DNA from: Amycolatopsis nalaikhensis | GTDB lineage: Bacteria; Actinomycetota; Actinomycetes; Mycobacteriales; Pseudonocardiaceae | Length of the DNA stretch: 64,000 nucleotides | Direction of reading: 5' to 3' | NCBI RefSeq assembly: GCF_030264295.1 | Contig: NZ_CP127173.1 | Span: forward strand, 7,199,501 to 7,263,500 | The notes under the pieces: model-generated | Databases searched by the model: none | Told to the model about the DNA's origin: nothing | The model's input: the letters and a program-made list of their open reading frames with translations, nothing else | Shown here: positions 57,436-64,000 of the stretch, one piece after another | Layout: every line of letters begins with the position of its first letter | Numbering within the stretch: the stretch's first letter is position 1 | Made by a program: the position numbers and the translations under genes

Positions 57436-58184
57436 CAGACCACCGCCTTCGCCGGGACGGACGCGACCGGGGCCGGCGCCGAGGTGAAGCGGCGGCCCTC
57501 GCGCATCCGGCGGTCGAGCCGGTTCACCGCGTACGTGAGCGGGATGGTCAGCAGCAGGTAGCACAGCCCCGCGGCGACGAGCGCGGACGAGTTGTACGTC
57601 GCCGCCTGCCGTTCCTGGGCGATGAAGTACAGCTCCCGCTGGCCGAAGCCGAGTCCGAGCAGGTACACCAGGGCGCTCTCCTTGACGTCGATGATGAACT
57701 GGCCGGCCAGCGCGGGCAGGACGTTGCGGACGCCCTGCGGGACGACGACCACGCGCATGGCCGTGAGGTAGGGCATGCCGAGGCTGCGCGCGGCGTGCAG
57801 CTGCCCGGCCGGGACGGCCTGGATGCCGGAGCGGAAGATCTCGGCCGAGTAGGCCGCGGAGATCAGTGCGATGGCGAGCACGGCGTACCCGAGCGGTTCG
57901 CGGCCGAACGGCCGCAGACCCGCCGCGGGCAGGCCGACGCCGACCAGGCTGACGGTGACGATGGCGGGCAGCCCGCGGAAGACGTCGACGTAGATCCGCG
58001 CGGGCAGCCGGACCAGCCGTCGCCGCGACAGCAGGAGCACGGCCAGCAGGACGCCGGCGACGACGCCGAAGACGATCGCCAGCGCGGCGATCAGCAGGGT
58101 GTTGCGCAGCCCTTCGGTGAGCAGCGCGGGCAAGACGTCGAGGATCTCGCCGAGGTCGAAGAAGGTGCGGAGGAAGTCGTGCAT
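57435..58184 (-). CDS. Polar-amino-acid-type ABC transporter permease
   Basis: 249 residues with about five membrane helices. The EAA loop reads GQLHAARSLGMPYLTAMRVV, then VVPQGVRNVLPALAGQFI, as in HisM/GlnP. LTEGLRNTLLIAALAIVFGV is the family start, and YVDVFRGLPAIV follows. A single permease gene implies a homodimer. It is the first gene of the operon, divergent from an ArsR-like regulator with a clear palindrome in between. Confidence 0.93.
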   Translation of the reverse strand: MHDFLRTFFDLGEILDVLPALLTEGLRNTLLIAALAIVFGVVAGVLLAVLLLSRRRLVRLPARIYVDVFRGLPAIVTVSLVGVGLPAAGLRPFGREPLGYAVLAIALISAAYSAEIFRSGIQAVPAGQLHAARSLGMPYLTAMRVVVVPQGVRNVLPALAGQFIIDVKESALVYLLGLGFGQRELYFIAQERQAATYNSSALVAAGLCYLLLTIPLTYAVNRLDRRMREGRRFTSAPAPVASVPAKAVV

Positions 58185-58260
58185 GACCTCGCCTCTCGGG
58201 TCACGGTGGCGGCCGGGTTCCCGGAAGGCTAGGTCCGTTTCGCCGGAGTGCCGCCGATGT

Positions 58261-58278
58261 TTACCGCGACCGCGGTAA
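58261..58278. promoter_or_regulatory. Inverted-repeat operator candidate
   Basis: TTACCGCG-AC-CGCGGTAA: perfect 8-bp arms around 2 nt. It lies between the permease and the ArsR-like start (58301), the expected location for a site controlling both. Confidence 0.6.
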
Positions 58279-58300
58279 GCATCGCCCGTAAGCTGGGCGC

Positions 58301-59377
58301 ATGTCCGTGGTGCTGACCGTCCAAGGAGCCCGCACGGCCGACCTCGTCGCCGGGGTGTCGCCGCTGGCGGAGCTGCTCGCGTGCCTGCACTCGATCGCCG
58401 AGCCGGAACACCACTTCGAGGTCCGGCCGTGGCTCACCCGGGTCCGCGCGGACACGTCGGCGGCGCTGCACGGCCGCCTGAACACCTACGCGCCGCTGTG
58501 GGCGCGCCGCCGGTGCCGGCTGCTGCTGCCGTTCGAGCTGCCGCTGGGGCAGACGCTCGAGGAGGAGCTGCGCCGGATCGAGGCGCTGCCCCTGGCCCTG
58601 TTCGCCGAGACGGCGGCCGAGGCGATCCACGGCGGCCTGGTCGAGATCGGCGACCTGATGGGCGACCCGGCCGCCCGGGACGCGTACGTCGGCGCGTGCG
58701 AGCGGCGGTCGTTCGGCCGCGGTGAGCTGGCTCGCCACCTCGTCGGCGACCCCGCGGCGTTCCGCGCCGACCTGCTGGACGTCCTGCGCGCCTGCGACGA
58801 GGAGTTCTTCGCCGACGAGTGGGCGCGCGTCGCGCACCGGCTGGAGCGCGAATGCGTCGCCGTGCGGGCGAGGCTCGGCGCGCTGTCGGTGGCCGAGGCG
58901 CTGGCGTCACTGAGCCCGAACGCGGCGGTGCGGCACGAACCGCCGTCGGTGGTGTTCGACAAGCTGCAGTCGCTGCACGCCGACCTGCGCGGCCGCCGCT
59001 GCCTGCTGGTGCCGTCGGTGCACGCGCGGCCGCACCTGATCGTGAAGGTGGACAGCGCGTTCCCGGTGGTGGTGCACTTCCCGGTCGAGGGCGAGGGCGC
59101 CCGCGACACGCTGGCCCAGGTGCGCCTCCGCCTGGCGATCCTCGCCGACCCGGCCCGGCTGTCGCTGTGCCGCCACCTGGTGAACGAGCCGATCACGACG
59201 TCCGACCTGGCCGCCCGGACCGGGATGACGGTGCCGCAGGTGTCCCGTCACCTCGGCCGCCTGCGCGAGGCGGGCCTGCTGGTCTCCCACCGCGACGGCC
59301 GGATGATCCAGCACCGCCTCAACCTCCAGCGGCTCATGCAACTCGGGGTGGACGTGCTGACCACGATCATGCGCTGA
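58301..59377 (+). CDS. ArsR-like winged-helix regulator with large N-terminal domain
   Basis: 358 residues. The C-terminal 85 residues are an ArsR-type winged helix: RLAILADPARLSLCRHLVNE, then TTSDLAARTGMTVPQVSRHL and LREAGLLVSHRDGRMIQHRL. The first 250 residues form the uncharacterised domain common in actinobacterial regulators of this sort (HHFEVRPWLTRVRADTSAAL, and later PSVHARPHLIVKVDSAFPVV), presumed to sense a ligand. No metal-binding cysteines are seen in the HTH. No Shine-Dalgarno; TAAGCT ends 6 nt before the ATG, so it may be leaderless. The adjacent palindrome suggests it represses itself and the transporter operon. Confidence 0.83.
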   Translation: MSVVLTVQGARTADLVAGVSPLAELLACLHSIAEPEHHFEVRPWLTRVRADTSAALHGRLNTYAPLWARRRCRLLLPFELPLGQTLEEELRRIEALPLALFAETAAEAIHGGLVEIGDLMGDPAARDAYVGACERRSFGRGELARHLVGDPAAFRADLLDVLRACDEEFFADEWARVAHRLERECVAVRARLGALSVAEALASLSPNAAVRHEPPSVVFDKLQSLHADLRGRRCLLVPSVHARPHLIVKVDSAFPVVVHFPVEGEGARDTLAQVRLRLAILADPARLSLCRHLVNEPITTSDLAARTGMTVPQVSRHLGRLREAGLLVSHRDGRMIQHRLNLQRLMQLGVDVLTTIMR

Positions 59378-59383
59378 CCGCGC

Positions 59384-60925
59384 TCAGGTGTAGGTCCAGT
59401 GGCCGAGCCAGGATTCCCGCCACGCCACGGTCAGCTCGCTCACACCGTCCACACCGGACTGATCGACGTGCGCTTTCCACGCCTCTTCCAGTGACGCGCA
59501 CAGCTTCGACGCGGGCAGCTCGACGCCGCCCGAGGCGAACCGGCGCAGGACCGACTTGGGCAGGGCCAGCTTCGCCTTGCCCCGCAGCACCGACTGCTCG
59601 GTGGCCCGGCAGATGAGGTACTCGACGGTCGCCGACTCCGACGTCACCTGGGCCAGCGCGCGGTACAGGCTGTCCAGCGGGGCGGCGAGCCCGCGGTGCT
59701 GGCGCGCGATCTCCCACGACACCCACACGGCCATGCAGTCGGGCATCTGGAACGGGCGGTAGGCGAACGCGGGCCCGGCGAAGGTCTGGTAGTCACCGGT
59801 CGGGTCCTGCGCGGCGGGGCCGGGGCCGTCCGGGTCGGGTGGCAGGCCGAGGCGCTTGAACAGCTCGCGCAGCAGCTTGTGCGGCCGGGCCGGGGTCGAC
59901 GCCTCGCCGAGCAGCTTGCCGAGGATGCGGTTCAGCCGGTCGGCGGCCACGCCGTGGATCGCCAGCTGGAGGTGGACGAACGCGACGTCCGACAACGTCG
60001 TCCCCGCGCAGCCGACCACGCCCACCTGCGGATACCGTTGCAGGAACGACACGATCGCGTGCGTCGAGCCGATCCGTGCCGGACCCACGAACGTCACCGG
60101 GAGGACCGTGGAGATCCGCTGGCGGGACCGGAGATCGCCCTTGTACAGCGGGGAGAACTCGCCGTCGGCGTGGGAGACCTCGAACCAGTTGCCCTGCCGG
60201 TGGCCGGGGCGCGTGTCGGCGAGCCAGAAGCTGTAGCCGTGCTTCTCGCACAGCTCGCGGAACCGGTCGGCCAGCTCGAACCGCGCGGCCGCGGAGACGT
60301 CCCGCAACGCGATCGCGAACCGGACGGCCAGCGACGCGCACGGCGACGCGATCTCCTTGCGGGTGCGCAGATCGTGGTTGCGGGTCTTCACCAGCAGCGG
60401 CAGCTGCGCCGGGCACTGCAGGGAAAGCAGCGGCGCGTCGATGAGCGCGGACGCCGCGTCGGAGATCTCGCGCACCAGGTCGCGCACCGCCAGGCCGTGC
60501 CACTCGCACACCTCGCGCGCGCCCGGGTCGATCGCGATCAGGCCCTCGAACGTCTGCGCGGACTCGTAGATGAACGTCGGGTTCGGCGAGGTCGTCTGGT
60601 GGAACACCCAGGCGTCTTCGTGCTGCTGCGGACGTTCCGCCGGCTGCCTGCCGTCGTCGTGGTCCACCACTTCGGTGCCGTCCGGCGGTTTGCGGGTGCG
60701 GGTGCCGATCACCACGCCGGCGCCGTTGGTGGCCGAGCACAGCGTCTCCAGGAACACCGCGCCGTCGGCGTCCGCGGTCACGAGCTCGCGCAGGTAGCCG
60801 TGGCGGGCCAGCGCGTGGTGCACCTCGAAGTCCACTTTGGTCACCGGCTGCCGGGCGATCTCGAAGCCCGCCCTGGCCAGGTCGGCCACGTTCCGCACGG
60901 AAACCCGCTGGCTGCGCACGTTCAC
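59384..60925 (-). CDS. Unrecognised cytosolic protein of a two-gene pair
   Basis: 513 residues from GTG 60925 (AGGAGG 3 nt upstream; GTG 60919 gives 9 nt spacing). Soluble, no signal or membrane segment. Visible blocks are RNVADLARAGFEIARQPVTK, the acidic DADGAVFLETLCSATNGAG, SYSFWLADTR-like GYSFWLADTRPGH, and THAIVSFLQRYPQVGVVGCA with a short-helix C-terminal half ending WLGHWTYT. I do not recognise a family. The GTGA overlap with the membrane protein upstream indicates co-translation and a joint role. It ends 7 nt from the convergent ArsR-like gene. Confidence 0.75.
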   Translation of the reverse strand: MNVRSQRVSVRNVADLARAGFEIARQPVTKVDFEVHHALARHGYLRELVTADADGAVFLETLCSATNGAGVVIGTRTRKPPDGTEVVDHDDGRQPAERPQQHEDAWVFHQTTSPNPTFIYESAQTFEGLIAIDPGAREVCEWHGLAVRDLVREISDAASALIDAPLLSLQCPAQLPLLVKTRNHDLRTRKEIASPCASLAVRFAIALRDVSAAARFELADRFRELCEKHGYSFWLADTRPGHRQGNWFEVSHADGEFSPLYKGDLRSRQRISTVLPVTFVGPARIGSTHAIVSFLQRYPQVGVVGCAGTTLSDVAFVHLQLAIHGVAADRLNRILGKLLGEASTPARPHKLLRELFKRLGLPPDPDGPGPAAQDPTGDYQTFAGPAFAYRPFQMPDCMAVWVSWEIARQHRGLAAPLDSLYRALAQVTSESATVEYLICRATEQSVLRGKAKLALPKSVLRRFASGGVELPASKLCASLEEAWKAHVDQSGVDGVSELTVAWRESWLGHWTYT

Positions 60926-62895
60926 CAGCCTCCTGAGGAGTCGAACCGGACGTCGGCTTCGAGCGGGCGGCGGCGGTCCCAGGCGCCGGTGCCCGCCCAC
61001 CGCGGTGCCCCGATGCGGGACAACGGGATCGCCGACTCGCGCCAGGACGCCTGGCCGAACAGCACGAGCGCGGCGAGCACCGGCAGCGCGACGGCGACCG
61101 TGAGCGCGACCTGCACCACCTCGCCGCGGCTCTGCGTCGCGACGGTCGCGGCGAACGCGGCGATGGCCGCGATGCTCAGCTGCACCAGCGCCTGCGGCAG
61201 GGTGCCGAGGTAGCCGAGCACGGTCCGGCGCGGCGGCAGGGACAGCCTGCTGTAGAGGAAACCGGGCAGCAGCAGCAACATCGTGATGACGGACTGGCCG
61301 TCGCCGACGTGGCCGAGCGCCTCGGTCGCGGCCCGGCCGTACGGCCACGGGCTGCCCACGATCAGCCAGCCGAGCACGAACGAAACCGTCGCGACGGCCA
61401 GCGCGTAGAATGTCACGTTGAGCGGGCCGGACTTCGTGGAGTCCTTGAGCACGAGTGTCGCGCGCACCCGGATGTGGTCACCGCGCGGGTCTCGCCCGCC
61501 CGAGCGGCGCCAGTACGCCCGGGCCTCGTTGTCCGCGATGCCGTTGACAAGCACCAAGTCCTGCCCGAATTCTCGTTCGGTCAGCTCCCGGGCGGCCTCG
61601 CGGAGGTTCGCCGCGGTGAACTCCGGGTGGCGCCGCAGCGAGTTGTCGAGCTCGCCGGAGCCGATCCGGACGGCCTCGCCCATGGTGGCCGCGGCGGCGA
61701 GCCGGTGGCAGGCGGGCAGGCTGCGCGGCGACAGCTCGACGCCGGACTGGCCCGCCTCCCACTTGCGGCGGCGCACGAGGTCCGCCAGCCGCCGCAGCAC
61801 GGTCTGCGCCTGCAGCTCCAGGATCTTGTGCCGGGCGCCGTCGGTTTCCTGCAGCGGCGCGGCGTCCTGGCGTTCGGCGAGCGAGCCGAGGTCTTCGGCC
61901 AGGGCTTCCACCTGGTGCTGGTCGGCGTCGGTGGTCAGGTACATCCGCGAGATCTCGGCTTCCGGCGCGGTCCGGGCCACCAGGTGGTAGGACTTCAGCG
62001 TCGCCGGGATCATCGTCTCGTAGCTCACGACGTAGCCGCGGCGGCTGGCGGCCAGCCGCCGCCACTGCTCTTTCGCCACGGGTTGGCGCGCATCGACGTG
62101 CAGCGGGGTCTCGTAGCTGAGCCGGTGTTCCTCGACGGAGTCGTCCAGCGCGACCACCAGCATGTAGTCGCGGACGGCGACGTTGAGCAGGTACGCGTAT
62201 TCGACGAGCAGGTCCGAACAACCGGAGAGGATGTCCAGCGCCAGTTCCCGGCACTGCCTGCCGTATCCGGGGACCGTGCCGTCGGCCGGGGCCAGCGCGA
62301 AGTCCTCCTCCGGGTGGTTCCGCTCGGTGAGCAGGGTCAGCAGCGCCTGCTGGATGAGCCAGCGCGGTTCGTGCACCTGGAAGAGGAAGGTGTTCAGCTC
62401 GTGCTTGGCGGTCTGCGCGTTCTCGTCACTGGCGAGGATCCCCCGCAGCAGCCGGTAGAGCCCGGCGGCGACCAGCCGCGACGCCTCGTGCTGGGTGAGC
62501 CGCGGCAGTTTCTGGCCGGAGCTGTCGAAGACGTCGACGGGGGAGACGTCGCGGCGCGGCAGCCGGGCCAGCGGGACCCACAGGGACCGTTGCCGCGCCG
62601 GCCGGGACGCGGCCCGCTCGCCGTGTTCCTGGCCGATGAGGTCCTGCAGCTGCGCGGTGGCGTGGCGCTGGCCTTCGTCGAGGAGCTTGAGGCTGACGTC
62701 GACTTCGGTGCTGCGCCGCGCGGTGCCGTGTTCGACGACGGTGAGGCGTTCGGTCAGCCGTCGCACGTGGTTGAGCCGCAGCGAGGTGTCCAGGAGCGCC
62801 AGCCCGACGGCGGCGCCCTGCCGGGACAGGCGGGGCGGGGCGCCGGGAATGGGGATGGTCGCGATGGCGTGCCGGAGACTGTCGATGCCGTCCAC
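60922..62895 (-). CDS. Unrecognised large protein with C-terminal membrane helices
   Basis: 657 residues from GTG 62895; no Shine-Dalgarno, but TACTCT ends 7 nt upstream, so leaderless initiation is possible. The first about 480 residues are soluble and helical (LALLDTSLRLNHVRRLTERL, then LARLPRRDVSPVDVFDSSG, and VRDYMLVVALDDSVEEHRLS). Four hydrophobic segments follow: VTFYALAVATVSFVLGWLIV, VITMLLLLPGFLYSRL, LSIAAIAAFAATVAT and VALTVAVALPVLAALVLF. An ordered soluble sensor anchored at its C-terminus, partnered with the cytosolic protein downstream, is the best description. Function unknown. Confidence 0.75.
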   Translation of the reverse strand: MDGIDSLRHAIATIPIPGAPPRLSRQGAAVGLALLDTSLRLNHVRRLTERLTVVEHGTARRSTEVDVSLKLLDEGQRHATAQLQDLIGQEHGERAASRPARQRSLWVPLARLPRRDVSPVDVFDSSGQKLPRLTQHEASRLVAAGLYRLLRGILASDENAQTAKHELNTFLFQVHEPRWLIQQALLTLLTERNHPEEDFALAPADGTVPGYGRQCRELALDILSGCSDLLVEYAYLLNVAVRDYMLVVALDDSVEEHRLSYETPLHVDARQPVAKEQWRRLAASRRGYVVSYETMIPATLKSYHLVARTAPEAEISRMYLTTDADQHQVEALAEDLGSLAERQDAAPLQETDGARHKILELQAQTVLRRLADLVRRRKWEAGQSGVELSPRSLPACHRLAAAATMGEAVRIGSGELDNSLRRHPEFTAANLREAARELTEREFGQDLVLVNGIADNEARAYWRRSGGRDPRGDHIRVRATLVLKDSTKSGPLNVTFYALAVATVSFVLGWLIVGSPWPYGRAATEALGHVGDGQSVITMLLLLPGFLYSRLSLPPRRTVLGYLGTLPQALVQLSIAAIAAFAATVATQSRGEVVQVALTVAVALPVLAALVLFGQASWRESAIPLSRIGAPRWAGTGAWDRRRPLEADVRFDSSGGW

Positions 62896-63024
62896 ACCAG
62901 TGAGAGTAGGAGGTCCCGCCCGCCGATACGAGAAAACGGGAAATTGTCCTCCGGGTGGATGTCGATTCCGGGCGCGGCGGTTCGTAGCCGGGGTGACAGC
63001 ACTCATTCCCGAGGAGGACACACC

Positions 63025-63597
63025 ATGACCGCCACGTACACGTTCGACGTCTTCATGACCCTCGACGGCTTCGGCTCCCACCACGGCGACTGGGGCGGCT
63101 ACTGGGGCAAGCAGGGCCCCGAGCTGCTCGAACACCGGCTGGGTGTCTACGCCGAGGACCAGCGGATGGTCTTCGGCGCGACCACGCACCGGCTGAACGA
63201 GCGGCTGCTGGCCGCCGGGACGGGGCAGGTCCTGGACCCGTGGGTCACGCGCATGAAGGAGCTGCCCGCGACGATCGTGTCGAGCACGCTGCGCGAACCC
63301 CTCGACTGGCCGGACGCGACGGTGGTGAGCGGCGACGCGGCCGAAGTCGTCGCGCGGCTCAAGGAGGAGTCCGCGGTTCCGTTGCGCTCGCACGGCAGCC
63401 TGTCGCTCAACCGCGCGCTGCTGGCGGCGGGGTTGGTCGACCGCGTGCAGGTGACGGTCTTCCCGGTGCTGTGCGGCCGGACGGGGGAGGGGCCGATCTT
63501 CGCCGGGGTGGCGGACTTCGACCTCGAGCTGCTGGAGAGCCGGACCTTCGACGGTCACATCCAGGAACTCACCTACCGGCCCCACCCGCACGGCTGA
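63025..63597 (+). CDS. DHFR/RibD-like reductase family protein
   Basis: 190 residues from ATG 63025 (GAGGAGG upstream). DHFR-fold segments: TYTFDVFMTLDGFGSHHGDW, then MVFGATTHRLNERLL, LPATIVSSTL and LVDRVQVTVFPVLCGRTGEG, ending LELLESRTFDGHIQELTY. This is the short RibD_C-type family, mostly uncharacterised NADPH reductases, abundant in actinomycetes. It is single and separated from both neighbours. Confidence 0.88.
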   Translation: MTATYTFDVFMTLDGFGSHHGDWGGYWGKQGPELLEHRLGVYAEDQRMVFGATTHRLNERLLAAGTGQVLDPWVTRMKELPATIVSSTLREPLDWPDATVVSGDAAEVVARLKEESAVPLRSHGSLSLNRALLAAGLVDRVQVTVFPVLCGRTGEGPIFAGVADFDLELLESRTFDGHIQELTYRPHPHG

Positions 63598-63694
63598 TCC
63601 ACACCGCCGGACCGGCGCTCTGGACAGAAAGGCTTCGACGTGTTGGGGTTGAACCCGGTTGGTTTCTGCCCCGACGACGTCGAGGAGCGCGGCC

Positions 63695-64000
63695 CTGAGC
63701 CTGTGGGAGTACCTCCGCGAGAACTGGGTCGACGTCGTCAACGACGCGATCCTCCACGTGGATCTCACGTGCGCGGCGGTCGCGCTCGCCGTCCTGATCG
63801 GGATGACGCTCGGGCTGCTCACCTACCGGCGCCGGTGGCTCGGCTCGGTCGCGACCACGACGACCGCGGCGTTCCTGACCATCCCGTCGATCGCGTTGCT
63901 GGGCATCCTCATCGGCCCGTTCGGGCTCGGCCTGACCAACGTCCTGTTCGCGCTGGTGCTCTACGCCCTGCTGCCGATCACGCGCAACACCATCGTCGGG
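63695..64000 (+). CDS. Osmoprotectant-type ABC transporter permease (partial)
   Basis: The frame runs off the window. WEYLRENWVDVVNDAILHVD is the typical first amphipathic stretch of OpuCB/YehY-like permeases, followed by hydrophobic LTCAAVALAVLIGMTLGLLT, the loop RRRWLGS, and FLTIPSIALLGILIGPFGLG. The best ribosome-binding site (GAGGAG, 63682-63687) points to CTG 63695, an unusual start; TTG 63659 is the in-frame alternative. It may belong to the same transport class as the orphan binding protein at 15.2 kb, though 47 kb away. Confidence 0.75.
   Translation, partial: MSLWEYLRENWVDVVNDAILHVDLTCAAVALAVLIGMTLGLLTYRRRWLGSVATTTTAAFLTIPSIALLGILIGPFGLGLTNVLFALVLYALLPITRNTIVG

Noticed and set aside
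60922..63822. 966-residue version of the membrane protein
   Set aside because: The extra N-terminus is antisense to the DHFR-like gene and low in complexity; GTG 62895 begins convincing protein.

Overview
The window is very G+C-rich actinomycete chromosome. Near-complete G/C at third codon positions, GTG starts, ATGA/GTGA-coupled operons, LuxR/LAL, IclR, ABATE-CGNR and leaderless-looking genes all point to a Pseudonocardiaceae-type organism, most like Amycolatopsis. This is inferred from style and gene content, not from a search. No rRNA, tRNA, CRISPR array or insertion sequence was seen.

Layout. 0-16 kb: a truncated gene with an amyloid/RHIM-like motif at the left edge, a degenerate GGDEF-like protein, a BBE-type flavoprotein with its LuxR regulator, secreted proteins (I36-type inhibitor, lipoproteins, a large sedolisin-Kelch protein), a LAL regulator, and an operon of an osmoprotectant-type binding protein plus a flavin monooxygenase, divergent from a CGNR regulator. 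17.8-32.7 kb: a compact catabolic locus. One leftward operon holds a CoA transferase, a CitE-like lyase, a cyclase and an MmgE/PrpD protein. A divergent nine-gene operon holds a branched-chain-type ABC importer, a second MmgE/PrpD, an Asp/Glu-racemase-like enzyme, a fumarate-reductase-like flavoprotein and a hydantoinase-like amidohydrolase. An IclR regulator gene closes the locus, and three copies of one 17-bp operator candidate precede the three transcription units. 33-45 kb: a beta-oxidation-type operon with a divergent AraC gene, an aromatic-ring-type FAD monooxygenase with divergent MarR and two clear operators, and two AMP-forming acyl-CoA ligases.

45.18-45.60 kb is the most unusual stretch. 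It is a tandem array of about ten micro-ORFs of 6-9 codons (one of 25), repeating about every 28 nt. Each follows M-x-R-x-W-[D/E]-W-stop, the pattern occurs in all three reading frames, and the Arg and Asp codons vary synonymously. The TGGTGA that ends one ORF also supplies GGTGA, a possible ribosome-binding site for the next. I do not recognise this family.

45.8-64 kb: an AcoR-like activator with an aldehyde and an alcohol dehydrogenase, a dihydroxyphthalate-decarboxylase-like protein with a LysR gene, a secreted ricin-type lectin, a polar-amino-acid-type ABC importer operon ending in a CocE/NonD hydrolase with a divergent ArsR-like regulator, an unrecognised cytosolic/membrane two-gene pair, a DHFR-like protein, and the start of an osmoprotectant-type permease.

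Five genes (lipoprotein near 5.2 kb, IclR, SRPBCC, AraC, LysR) plus one remnant are interrupted by single-base shifts, five of them at short C/G runs. They are marked as pseudogenes, but consensus error is as likely as true decay.
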